Source: Pseudomonas sp. W4I3 | GTDB taxonomy: Bacteria > Pseudomonadota > Gammaproteobacteria > Pseudomonadales > Pseudomonadaceae | Direction: 5' to 3' | Length of the DNA: 64,000 nt | Assembly (NCBI RefSeq): GCF_030816195.1 | Contig: NZ_JAUSXS010000001.1 | Span: forward strand, 3,867,501 to 3,931,500 | Part shown: positions 46,509-55,400 of the stretch, piece by piece | Position numbering within the stretch: position 1 is the stretch's first letter | Layout of the letters: the number at the start of each line of letters is the position of its first letter | Notes under the pieces: model-generated | The model's input: only the letters and a program-made list of their open reading frames with translations | The model's database searches: none | Told to the model about the DNA's origin: nothing | Program-made: the position numbers and the translations under genes

Positions 46509-47714
46509 CTATGTATAGGACAATGCCTTGGCCGCCCGCTGACGCAACAGGTGAAACGCGACGAAGGCCGTGACAGCAAAAACGGCCTGGATGACGATCA
46601 TCGGCGTCGCGCTACCATCGCGTAGATGGCTCAACAGCACGCCGCTGCAGGTGGCCCCGAACATCTGCGCGAACCCCATCAACCCGGCCGCCAGACCTGC
46701 ACGGTGGGCGTTGGGCATCACCCCGCCCGTGACCGCCCCGGGCAGCACCAGCCCGCCGCCAAGCGTGGCCAGGGCGATGGGCAGGTCCAGGCCCACCACT
46801 GAGAGCCCGAACAGCGCATAGATCAGCAGTGCCAACACCCCGCCGGCGGCCACCAGCGTCACGCCTATCGTCACAATCCGTTGCGGTCCCAGGCGTAGGA
46901 TATTGCGCCGGGTATAGGTGGACCCGACGATCAGCATCGACACGATCAGGCCGAAATTGATGCCGTACTCCAGGCTGCTCAAGCCCAGCAGGTTGATAAA
47001 CACCGCCGACGAACCGGCAATGACCGCAAACATCGCGCCGTAGGTACAGGCCAGCGCCACAGCGTAGGCGCGGTACTGGCGACCCTTGAGCAAATCCAGA
47101 TAGTGCCCGCCGAGGGTGCGCCAATGCGCGGCCCTGGGATCGAGATGAAGGTTGCTCTCGCGAAAGAACAGCACCGCGAGCACTAACACCACGCTGCCAA
47201 TGACCCCTGCGAGCACGATGGGCGCGTGCCAACCGAACAGTTTGATCAGCAAGCCGCCCGCCATCGGCGCCACAACGATGGCATAAAGCATGCCGATCAT
47301 GGTCAGCGCCAGGGCCGGGCCCGCCTCGGTTTTCCACACATCACGCACCACCGTGCGCGCCAACACCAACGCGGCGCACGCCCCCAGGCCCTGTAGCACG
47401 CGGGCGGCGATGAATTGCTGGATGTCAGTGACCAGCAGCATCGACAGCGTCGCCAGCACATACAGCGTGAGGCCAGCGAGCAACACCGGGCGCCGGCCGA
47501 TACGGTCCGACAACGGCCCAAACAGCAACTGGCCCAGGCCGAACGCGGCGACAAACGCCGACAGTGCCATCAGCGCCGAGCCTTGCGGCGCCGCCAGTGC
47601 CTGCTCGATGGCGCCCAGGCCCGGAATGATCAATTGCGTGGAGACTTCACCCAGCGCGGTCAAGGCAACCAGTAAGAACAACAAGCGGCGCGAAGGTGTC
47701 GGGGCGTTTGCCAT
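46509..47714 (-). CDS. MFS multidrug transporter, Bcr/CflA type
   Basis: 401 residues from ATG 47714; the frame is open far upstream over the divergent gene. Twelve hydrophobic segments are visible, and the MFS motif between helices 2 and 3 is FGPLSDRIGRRPVLLAGLTL. VLQGLGACAALVLARTVVRD is the Bcr/CflA drug:H+ antiporter pattern. It diverges from an RND pair across a 99-bp gap with operator-like palindromes, so both exporters may respond to the same signal. Confidence 0.88.
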   Translation of the reverse strand: MANAPTPSRRLLFLLVALTALGEVSTQLIIPGLGAIEQALAAPQGSALMALSAFVAAFGLGQLLFGPLSDRIGRRPVLLAGLTLYVLATLSMLLVTDIQQFIAARVLQGLGACAALVLARTVVRDVWKTEAGPALALTMIGMLYAIVVAPMAGGLLIKLFGWHAPIVLAGVIGSVVLVLAVLFFRESNLHLDPRAAHWRTLGGHYLDLLKGRQYRAYAVALACTYGAMFAVIAGSSAVFINLLGLSSLEYGINFGLIVSMLIVGSTYTRRNILRLGPQRIVTIGVTLVAAGGVLALLIYALFGLSVVGLDLPIALATLGGGLVLPGAVTGGVMPNAHRAGLAAGLMGFAQMFGATCSGVLLSHLRDGSATPMIVIQAVFAVTAFVAFHLLRQRAAKALSYT

Positions 47715-47748
47715 GGGAGATATCCGGGGCTGGATTAATTTATATTTC

Positions 47749-47782
47749 GACCATAATATGGACGAAAAATTATGTCCATAAT
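47749..47782. promoter_or_regulatory. Operator-like palindromes between divergent efflux genes
   Basis: CCATA-A-TATGG (47751-47761) and TATGGAC/GTCCATA arms (47757-47763 and 47774-47780) overlap in an AT-rich stretch between the MFS and RND genes. This is the form of a TetR- or MarR-type site acting on both promoters. No such regulator is encoded next to it. Confidence 0.5.
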
Positions 47783-47813
47783 TTTTTACCCTGTGGTCAC
47801 CCTGGAGTCCGTC

Positions 47814-48920
47814 ATGCCCCCTCTCCATCTGCGCCTTCTCACGCCGCTGGCTTTGCTCGTCGTCCTCAGTGGCTGCAACAGCCAGGCCGACAGCGCCGCT
47901 CAAGCCTCCCCGCCGCGCCCGGTCCTGGCTGTTAACGTCGAGGCTGGCGGCACCCAGCAGAGCGCATACACCGGCGTGATCGCCGCCCGCACCGAAAGCA
48001 ACCTGGGCTTTCGGGTCAGCGGCAAGGTGATCGAACGCAAGGTCGACCCCGGCCAGCACGTCTCCCGTGGCGGTACGTTATTGGTGCTGGACATCGGCGA
48101 CTTCGAACTGGCACTGCGCTCGGCGAAAAACCGCGTCAACGCCGCCCAGGCGCAGTTGCGTCAGCGCCGCGATGACGAAAACCGCTACCAGCGCCTGGCC
48201 AGCACCGGCGCGGTGTCACGGCAGATCTTCGACCAGTCGGCGACCAACCTGCGGGTTGCCGAAGCGGAACTGGCCGCTGCGCAATCGGACGCCAGCCAGA
48301 TCGAAAACCGCCGCACCTATTCCGTGCTCAAGGCTGATGGCGACGGCATCATTACCGACGTGCTGGCGGATCGCGGCCAGGTGGTGGCCGAAGGGCAGAC
48401 CGTCGCGCGCCTGGCCCATGACGGCGCCCGCGAAGCCATCGTCAATCTGCCGGAACACCAGCGCGCCCAGGCCACGCAAAACGCCCTGGCCTTCGCCTTC
48501 GGCGCCCCGGAACAGTCGGTCACCGCCACCCTGCGTGAGCTGTCCGCCAGCGCCGACCCCACCACCCGCACCTACCGCGCACGCTATGTGCTGCACGGCC
48601 CGGTCGAACGATTCGCCCTCGGTTCCACCATCACCGTGCGCCTGCAGGGTAACGGTCAGGCCCAGCAAACCCGCGTGCCCATCGGCGCGTTGCAGGACGC
48701 GGGGCAAGGCACCGGCGTATGGCTGATCGGTGAAGACAACACCGTCAGCTTCGCCCCGGTGAAAGTCGCCAGTCTCGGCCAGGAAGAGGCCCTGCTCGAC
48801 AGCGGCGTCACGCCCGGCCAAACCATCGTCGCCCTCGGCGCGCACCTGCTGCACAGCGGTGACAAGGTACGCCTGCTGCCCGCCCAGGCGCTGGCCCTCA
48901 ACCGCAAACAGGACCAATGA
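47814..48920 (+). CDS. RND efflux periplasmic adaptor, lipoprotein
   Basis: 368 residues from ATG 47814, with GGAGTC upstream. The signal ends at VVLSGC, a lipobox. The HlyD-like barrel/lipoyl region (YTGVIAARTESNLGFRVSGK, VDPGQHVSRGGTLLVLD) is followed by a coiled-coil hairpin and a second lipoyl half (SVLKADGDGIITDVLADRGQ). Its stop overlaps the RND pump start (ATGA). Confidence 0.92.
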   Translation: MPPLHLRLLTPLALLVVLSGCNSQADSAAQASPPRPVLAVNVEAGGTQQSAYTGVIAARTESNLGFRVSGKVIERKVDPGQHVSRGGTLLVLDIGDFELALRSAKNRVNAAQAQLRQRRDDENRYQRLASTGAVSRQIFDQSATNLRVAEAELAAAQSDASQIENRRTYSVLKADGDGIITDVLADRGQVVAEGQTVARLAHDGAREAIVNLPEHQRAQATQNALAFAFGAPEQSVTATLRELSASADPTTRTYRARYVLHGPVERFALGSTITVRLQGNGQAQQTRVPIGALQDAGQGTGVWLIGEDNTVSFAPVKVASLGQEEALLDSGVTPGQTIVALGAHLLHSGDKVRLLPAQALALNRKQDQ

Positions 48921-51900
48921 GCATGCGTGGAATCAACCTCTCGGAACTGGCGGTCAAGCACCGCGCGGTCACGCTGTTCCTGATCATCGCAATTATCGCT
49001 GCCGGGATTTTCGCGTTCGGCAAACTGGGGCGCGCCGAAGACCCATCGTTTACCGTCAAGGTCATGACCATCACCGCCGCCTGGCCCGGCGCCACCGCCG
49101 TGGAGATGCAGGAGCAAGTGGCCGACCGTCTGGAAAAGCGTCTGCAGGAACTGGACTACTACGACCGCGTCGAGACCATCGCCCAACCGGGGTTCGTCTC
49201 GATGCGCATGACTTTTCTTGAATCCACGCGCCCAAGCGAGATACAGGACCTGTTCTACCAGACCCGTAAAAAACTCAGCGACGAAGCCGCGAAACTGCCC
49301 AAAGGGGTGATCGGGCCGTTTTTCAACGATGAGTATTCGGATGTCTATTTCGCGCTGTATGCCCTTGAGGCCGAACACCTGCCCCATCGCGATCAAGTGC
49401 AAATGGCCGAAGCACTGCGCCAGGGCCTGCTCAACCTGCCGGGCGTGAAGAAGGTCAACATCCTCGGCGAACAGGCCCAGCGCGTGTTTGTCGAGTTCTC
49501 CTATGAGCGCCTGGCGACCCTGGGCATCAAGCCCGAACAGATCTTCGCCGCCCTCGCCGCACAAAATGCCGTGGCCCCCTCAGGCTTCGTCGAAACCGCC
49601 GGTGCCCGCGCCTACATCCGCATCGATGGCGCTTTTGACAGCCTGGCGTTGATCGAAAACGTGCCGATCCAAGCCAATGGCCGCGTGCTGCGCATCGCCG
49701 ATGTGGCAACCGTCCGGCGAGGCTATGAAGACCCGCCCAGCTACCGCATCCGCCACCAGGGCGACCCGGCGCTGATGCTCGGGGTCATCATGGAGAAACA
49801 CTGGAACGGCCTGGAACTGGACAAGAGCCTGCAGGCCCAGGAAGCCCGAATCCAGGCCGACCTGCCCCTGGGCGTGAACTTTGCCAAGGTGTCCGACCAG
49901 GCGAAAAACATCAGCCTGGCGGTGAACGAGTTCATGCTCAAATTCTTCGTCGCCCTGGCCGTAGTGATGCTGATCAGCCTGTTGGCCCTGGGCTTTCGCG
50001 TGGGGCTGGTGGTGGCGGCGGCGGTGCCGCTGACGCTGTCGATCGTGTTTGTGATCATGCTCGTCACCGGCCGTGAATTCGACCGCGTCACCCTCGGTGC
50101 GCTGATCATTTCCCTGGGCCTGCTGGTGGACGACGCCATCATCGCCATCGAGATGATGGTGGTGAAACTCGAGGAAGGCTTTGACCGCATCCATGCGGCC
50201 ACCTACGCCTGGAGTTCCACGGCGGCGCCCATGCTGACCGGCACGCTGGTGACGATCATCGGCTTTTTACCCGTGGGATTCGCGCGATCCGGTGCCGGCG
50301 AGTACGCCGGGAATATCTTCTGGATCGTTGGCTTTGCACTGATTTCGTCCTGGCTGGTGGCGGTGGTGTTCACGCCGTATCTGGGCGTGAAACTGTTGCC
50401 GCAGATCAAGCCGGTGCCTGGCGGGCATGATGCGATTTACGCCGGGCGCTACTACCAGAAACTGCGCAGCCTGGTGGAAACCTGCGTGCGCAGGCGCTGG
50501 CTGGTGACCGGGTTGGTGGTGGCGGCGTTTGTGTTGTGCGGCCTGGGCATGGGGGTGGTGAAGAAACAGTTCTTCCCCGATTCCGACCGTTCGGAGCTGA
50601 TTCTGGAGGTGTACATGCCGCCCGGCAGTGCCTTCAAAAGCACCGAAGCGGTGGCGGCGCAGGTCGAAAAGGCCCTGCTGCAAGAACCGCAGACCCGTCT
50701 GGTCGACACCTATGTGGGCGGCGGCGCACCGCGTTTTTTCCTGTCGCTGAACCCTGAACTGCCGGACCCGGCGTTCGCCAAGTTGATCGTGCAAACCCCG
50801 GACTCTCACGCCCGCGACGCATTGAAAGTGCGCATGCGCGAGCGCATCGCCGCCGGTGAGTTTCCCGCCGCGCGAGTGCGCGTGACGCAATTGGTGTTCG
50901 GCCCGCCGGTGCCTTTCCCGGTGGTGTTTCGTGTGTCCGGGCCGAACCTGGATGTGCTGCGCGGGCTGTCCGAGCATGTGCGCCAAGTGGTGGCCGGCAA
51001 CCCGCTGACCCGCGACGCCTTCCTCGAATGGGGCGAGCGCGCCAGCGGTTATCGCCTGGTACTGGACCAGGATCGCCTGCGCCTGCTCGGCTTCACGCCC
51101 GACGAGGTCAAGTCCCAACTCAACGCCCTGCTCAGCGGCAACCCCATCACCGAAGTGCGCGAAGGCAACCGCACCGTGTCCGTGGTGGCCCGCGCCCAGG
51201 GCAGTCAGCGCGAAGACCTCGGCAACCTCAACAACATGACCCTGACCAACAGCGCCGGCACCTCGGTACCGCTGGCCCAGGTCGGGCATTTCCAGGCGGT
51301 GATGGAAGAGCCGATCCTCAAGCGCCGCAACCGCGCCACCACCGTGGAAGTGCGCGCCGACATCATCGACGGCGTACAACCGCCGGATGTGGAAATGTCC
51401 GTGTACAAAGACCTGCAACCGCTGATCGCCAAACTGCCCAGCGGCTACCGGATAGAAATCGGTGGCCCGGTGGAAGAAAGCGCCAAGGCCAACGTCGCCC
51501 TGGCGGCGCTGTTCCCGATCATGATCCTGCTGACCCTCACGGTGATCATGTTCCAGGTGCGCTCCTTCGGCGTGATGTTGATGGTCTTCGCCACCGCGCC
51601 GCTGGGCCTGATTGGCGCGGTGCCGACCTTGCTGCTGTTCAACCAGCCGTTCGGCTTCAACGCGATTCTCGGGCTGATCGGCATCGGCGGGATTCTGATG
51701 CGCAACACGCTGATCTTCACCGACCAGATTCGCCAGAACCAGGATCACGGCATGCCGATACGCGAGGCGATCATCGAAGCCACCGTGCGCCGGGCGCGAC
51801 CGGTGATCCTCACCGCACTCGCGGCGGCGCTGGCGTTCATTCCACTGACGCTGTCGGTGTTCTGGTCGTCCCTGGCCTACGTGCTGATCGGCGGGGTGTT

Positions 51901-51997
51901 GGTGGGCACGGTGTTGACGCTGTTGTTCCTGCCGGCGCTGTGCAGCCTGGTACTGCGTGACCGGGTTGCCGAAACTTCCCACGTAACCGCCGGATAA
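48917..51997 (+). CDS. RND-family inner-membrane efflux pump
   Basis: 1026 residues. The N-terminus (ELAVKHRAVTLFLIIAII) and GRAEDPSFTVKVMTITAAWP are typical. The transmembrane charged pair lies in GLLVDDAIIAIEMMV. Two porter domains and twelve membrane helices are present. It is coupled to the adaptor by ATGA. No outer-membrane channel gene follows, so it must use a TolC/OprM-like partner encoded elsewhere. Sequence style suggests a pump of the AcrB/VexF-like group with unknown substrates. Confidence 0.93.
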   Translation: MSMRGINLSELAVKHRAVTLFLIIAIIAAGIFAFGKLGRAEDPSFTVKVMTITAAWPGATAVEMQEQVADRLEKRLQELDYYDRVETIAQPGFVSMRMTFLESTRPSEIQDLFYQTRKKLSDEAAKLPKGVIGPFFNDEYSDVYFALYALEAEHLPHRDQVQMAEALRQGLLNLPGVKKVNILGEQAQRVFVEFSYERLATLGIKPEQIFAALAAQNAVAPSGFVETAGARAYIRIDGAFDSLALIENVPIQANGRVLRIADVATVRRGYEDPPSYRIRHQGDPALMLGVIMEKHWNGLELDKSLQAQEARIQADLPLGVNFAKVSDQAKNISLAVNEFMLKFFVALAVVMLISLLALGFRVGLVVAAAVPLTLSIVFVIMLVTGREFDRVTLGALIISLGLLVDDAIIAIEMMVVKLEEGFDRIHAATYAWSSTAAPMLTGTLVTIIGFLPVGFARSGAGEYAGNIFWIVGFALISSWLVAVVFTPYLGVKLLPQIKPVPGGHDAIYAGRYYQKLRSLVETCVRRRWLVTGLVVAAFVLCGLGMGVVKKQFFPDSDRSELILEVYMPPGSAFKSTEAVAAQVEKALLQEPQTRLVDTYVGGGAPRFFLSLNPELPDPAFAKLIVQTPDSHARDALKVRMRERIAAGEFPAARVRVTQLVFGPPVPFPVVFRVSGPNLDVLRGLSEHVRQVVAGNPLTRDAFLEWGERASGYRLVLDQDRLRLLGFTPDEVKSQLNALLSGNPITEVREGNRTVSVVARAQGSQREDLGNLNNMTLTNSAGTSVPLAQVGHFQAVMEEPILKRRNRATTVEVRADIIDGVQPPDVEMSVYKDLQPLIAKLPSGYRIEIGGPVEESAKANVALAALFPIMILLTLTVIMFQVRSFGVMLMVFATAPLGLIGAVPTLLLFNQPFGFNAILGLIGIGGILMRNTLIFTDQIRQNQDHGMPIREAIIEATVRRARPVILTALAAALAFIPLTLSVFWSSLAYVLIGGVLVGTVLTLLFLPALCSLVLRDRVAETSHVTAG

Positions 51998-52107
51998 GCT
52001 CTACTCCCCTCCCTTGAAAACCGCTGCAAAGTCCCTCGCCTGATCAAACAGTGCGAGGGATTGCAGATGGTTTTTTTCGTTAGCGCCCAGGTTGTCCGGG
52101 GCGTCTT

Positions 52108-52494
52108 TTGATTCCGGTGATTGCCAGCTTTGTACTGGCACCGATGGATCCCGAAGCGCTGGACGCTGAAAAGGTTCTTCGTGATTTCCGCAACTGCCTG
52201 AACACTTTCGATACGTGGGCTGACAGCTTTTTAAGTGGCTCGGCACTGGAAGTGGAGCAGGTGTTCAAGGTCGGTGACGACGTCGCACTGGTTGCGCCGA
52301 TTTCTTCCGACAAGCCCAGTCGCACCGTCGCCCAGTGCAAGGCCCAGGGCGGGCTGACCCTGGTGCATCTATTCGAGAGCACCCGGTTCGTGCCGATCGG
52401 CAATACGCCGGTCACGCTGCAAGCCATCGCCCAGGATGGCACGCCCATGGGCGCGCCGGTTGCAGCGAACCATCGGGCCCAGCGGCATTCTTAA
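52108..52494 (+). pseudogene. N-terminal part of the Rhs protein, separated by a frameshift
   Basis: A frame from TTG 52108 encodes about 120 residues of family-like sequence (IPVIASFVLAPMDPEALDAE, CLNTFDTWADSFL, LVHLFESTRFVPIGNTPV), then runs into nonsense after about 52465. From memory of Pseudomonas Rhs proteins, this N-terminal segment is normally continuous with the TIGPSGIL stretch, which is found here in the +1 frame. One extra base near 52459-52470 therefore splits the gene. No ATG is found in this frame upstream, so the 5' end may also be altered. Confidence 0.65.
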
Positions 52495-55400
52495 AGTGCC
52501 CGAGTGCACCCGCGACCAGCAGTACCAGATCACGTTCTACCCCAACGTTTCCAAAGATCATGTCAGGGCACTGTATGCGTCCTACCAGTCGGTGATTGCC
52601 GGGCTGGAAGCAGACCTGCGCCAGCAATGGAACGAGCAGTTCCAGCCTCAATGGGCCGACTTTGCAAAAGCCCCGCGCTTCGAGCGCAGTGCGAAACAGG
52701 GCGTGGCCTTTGCGACCGGCGTCGGCAAGGCCTTCTACAACCTGTGGGACAACATTACCGAGCTGGTCGACCTGCTGGCGAACCTCAAATCCAACAGCGA
52801 ACAGTTGCTGAAGTACCTCTCTCAAGCCGAGCTGGATCAGTTACTCAAGCTGGGCAAAGACACGCTCGCCCAGGGGTTGCTGGTGCTCAGTGATGAGCCG
52901 CTGTTGTTCATTTATTTATCGGCGGTGGTGGCCTGGCTACGCCTGCTGCCGCCGCCCGAGATGTACGAGCTGGTGGGTGAGATAACCGGCGAAATCCTGA
53001 TCAACCTGTTGCTGATTTGGGCGACGCGGGGGATTGGGCTCCAACTTCGGCTGGGGGCTCAGGTACTCAGCCAGGTCAAATCCGGGCGGGCGCGGGCGTT
53101 GTTGGAGCTTATGGCCAAGCAGGTTGCAGGGCCTCGGCTGGAAACGCACGTGGAAGCCGCCAAGCCGGTGTTGCTGAACAGTGCGGCGGTGCCGGTCAAG
53201 GCGGTGCCGGTGGCGTCGTTGAAGGCGGGTGAGGAGTTGGTTGCCAACCCGGTGTCGGCGGTGCGCCGCAAGACCCAGCGCACGGCGTTGGTCCGCCAGG
53301 AGGCGGTGGATGATGTGCCTGCTTCCGCGAAAAATCCGGCCGGGGATGCTGCTGCTTCCTCGGACAAAACCGTCACCCACGGTTGCCCGGTGTCGATGGT
53401 TACCGGCGAGGAACTGCTGACCCTCACCGATGGCGCACTGGATGGAGTTTTGCCGTTCGAGTGGACGCGCTTGTACCGCACCAGCGCGGTGGAAGTGGAT
53501 TGCGGGTTGGGGTTTGGCTGGAGCCATGCACTGGCTCAGCGGCTGGTGGTGTCGGGCGATTCGGTGGTGTGGACCGACCATGAAAACCGCTCGACCACCC
53601 TGCCTTTGCCGACGGTGGCTCGGCCGGCGATTACCAATAGCCTGGCCGAAGCGGCGATTTACTTGGGGTCGTTGCAGGATGAATTGGTGCTGGCCCAGGG
53701 GTCGCGGTTCTACCACTTTTGCGACTGCGTGCTGACGGCGATCAGCGATGCGTATGACAACCGGTTGCGCATTTTCCGGGATCGGTTGGGGCGGATTGAG
53801 CGAGTGGACAACGGTTCCGGTCGCTCGCTTTTATTGCGTTATGAATTCGACCGCATTGTCGCAGTGGACTACCAGGTTCATCGCGCCAAGGGCCATGAAC
53901 CCTTTGTTTGGGTGACCGAGCAGAACGTCGTTTCCTACGCCTATGACGACAGTGGACGACTGGTGTCGGCGACCAACGCTGTCGGTGAACGCGAGGTTTA
54001 TCGGTACGACGAACAACACGTCATTCTTGAGCGGCAACTCGCCGGTGGCGCGAGTTTTTTCTGGGCATGGGAACGCACTGGAAAGGCCGCACGCTGTGTC
54101 CGGCACTGGGCCAGCTTTTCGCAGATGGACACGCGCTATGCCTGGGACGACGACGGCAGCGTCACCGTGCACAACGCCGATGGCAGCCAGGAAGTCTACG
54201 TCCACAATCAAAGGGCAAGGCTGGTACAGCGCATCGACCCGGACGGCGCCCGGCACTTCAAATCCTACGATGACAAGGGCCGCCTGACCGTCGAGCAAGA
54301 CCCGCTGGGCGCGGTGACGGCTTATCAGTACGACGACGCCGGACGTCTGGTGGCGCTGTTTCCGGGGGATGACGAGCCGACGTCCTACGAGCATGACAAC
54401 GGCTTCGTACGGGTTATGCGCCGGGGTGAGGCGGTCTGGACATACGAACGTAATGACCAGGGCGATGTCATTCGCCAGATCGATCCGGATGGCCATGCCA
54501 CCGACTACAGCTACGACAAGCAGGGGCAACTCACCGGCGTTTGGTACCCCAACAACAGTTGCCATCGGCTGGTGTGGAATGAGCGCGGGCAACTCGTTGA
54601 AGAACAGCTGCCCAATGGCGGGACCAAGCGTTATCGCTATGACGACCTGGGCCGGCAGGTTGCCCGAGAGGATGAGCATGGCGCGCTGACCCAGTATCAA
54701 TGGGACGGCGTAGGTCGGTTAACGCGCTTGGTGCTGCCGGACGGTGCCGCACGGGAATTCAGCTACAACCCCTACGGAAAAATCATCGCCGAACGCGATG
54801 AACTCGGCTACGTCACCCGCTACGAATACGCCGACGGCCTGCACTTGATCAGCCGTCGCATCAACGCCGATGGCAGCCAGGTCAAGTACCGCTACGACAA
54901 CGCCCGATTGCTGCTGACCGCCATCGAAAACGAAGTCGGCGAAACCTACCAGCTCGACTACCACCCCAACGGTCTGATCCAACAGGAAACCGGTTTTGAC
55001 GGCCAACGCACCGCCTACGCCTACGACCTCAACGGCAACCTGCAGGAAAAGACCGAACACGGCGACGACGGCCGTCAGCTAGTCACCCAATACCAGCGCG
55101 ACCACGCCGATCGTCTCGTACGAAAAACCCTGCCCGACGGCAGCACTGTCGACTATGCCTACGACCGCCAAGGCAACCTCCTCAGCGTCGACGACGGTCA
55201 GTGGTTCCTGGCCTACGAATACGATAAACAAAACCGCCTCACCGCCGAACACCAGGGTTGGGGCACCTTGCGCTACGGCTACGACGCCTGCGGCCAGCTT
55301 CAACATTTACGCCTACCGGACAACAACCGCCTCACCTTCAACCACGATAAAGGCGGCCACCTCGCCACCGTCGAGCTGAACGGTTCGTTACTGACTTCCC

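Noticed and set aside
50267..51982. Open frame antisense to the RND pump
   Set aside because: His/Arg/Gln-rich shadow translation; the RND pump frame is intact and family-like.
52436..52494. Programmed ribosomal frameshifting in the Rhs gene
   Set aside because: No slippery heptamer or downstream structure is evident, and three other genes in the same 10 kb show similar one-base breaks, so mutation or sequence error is simpler.
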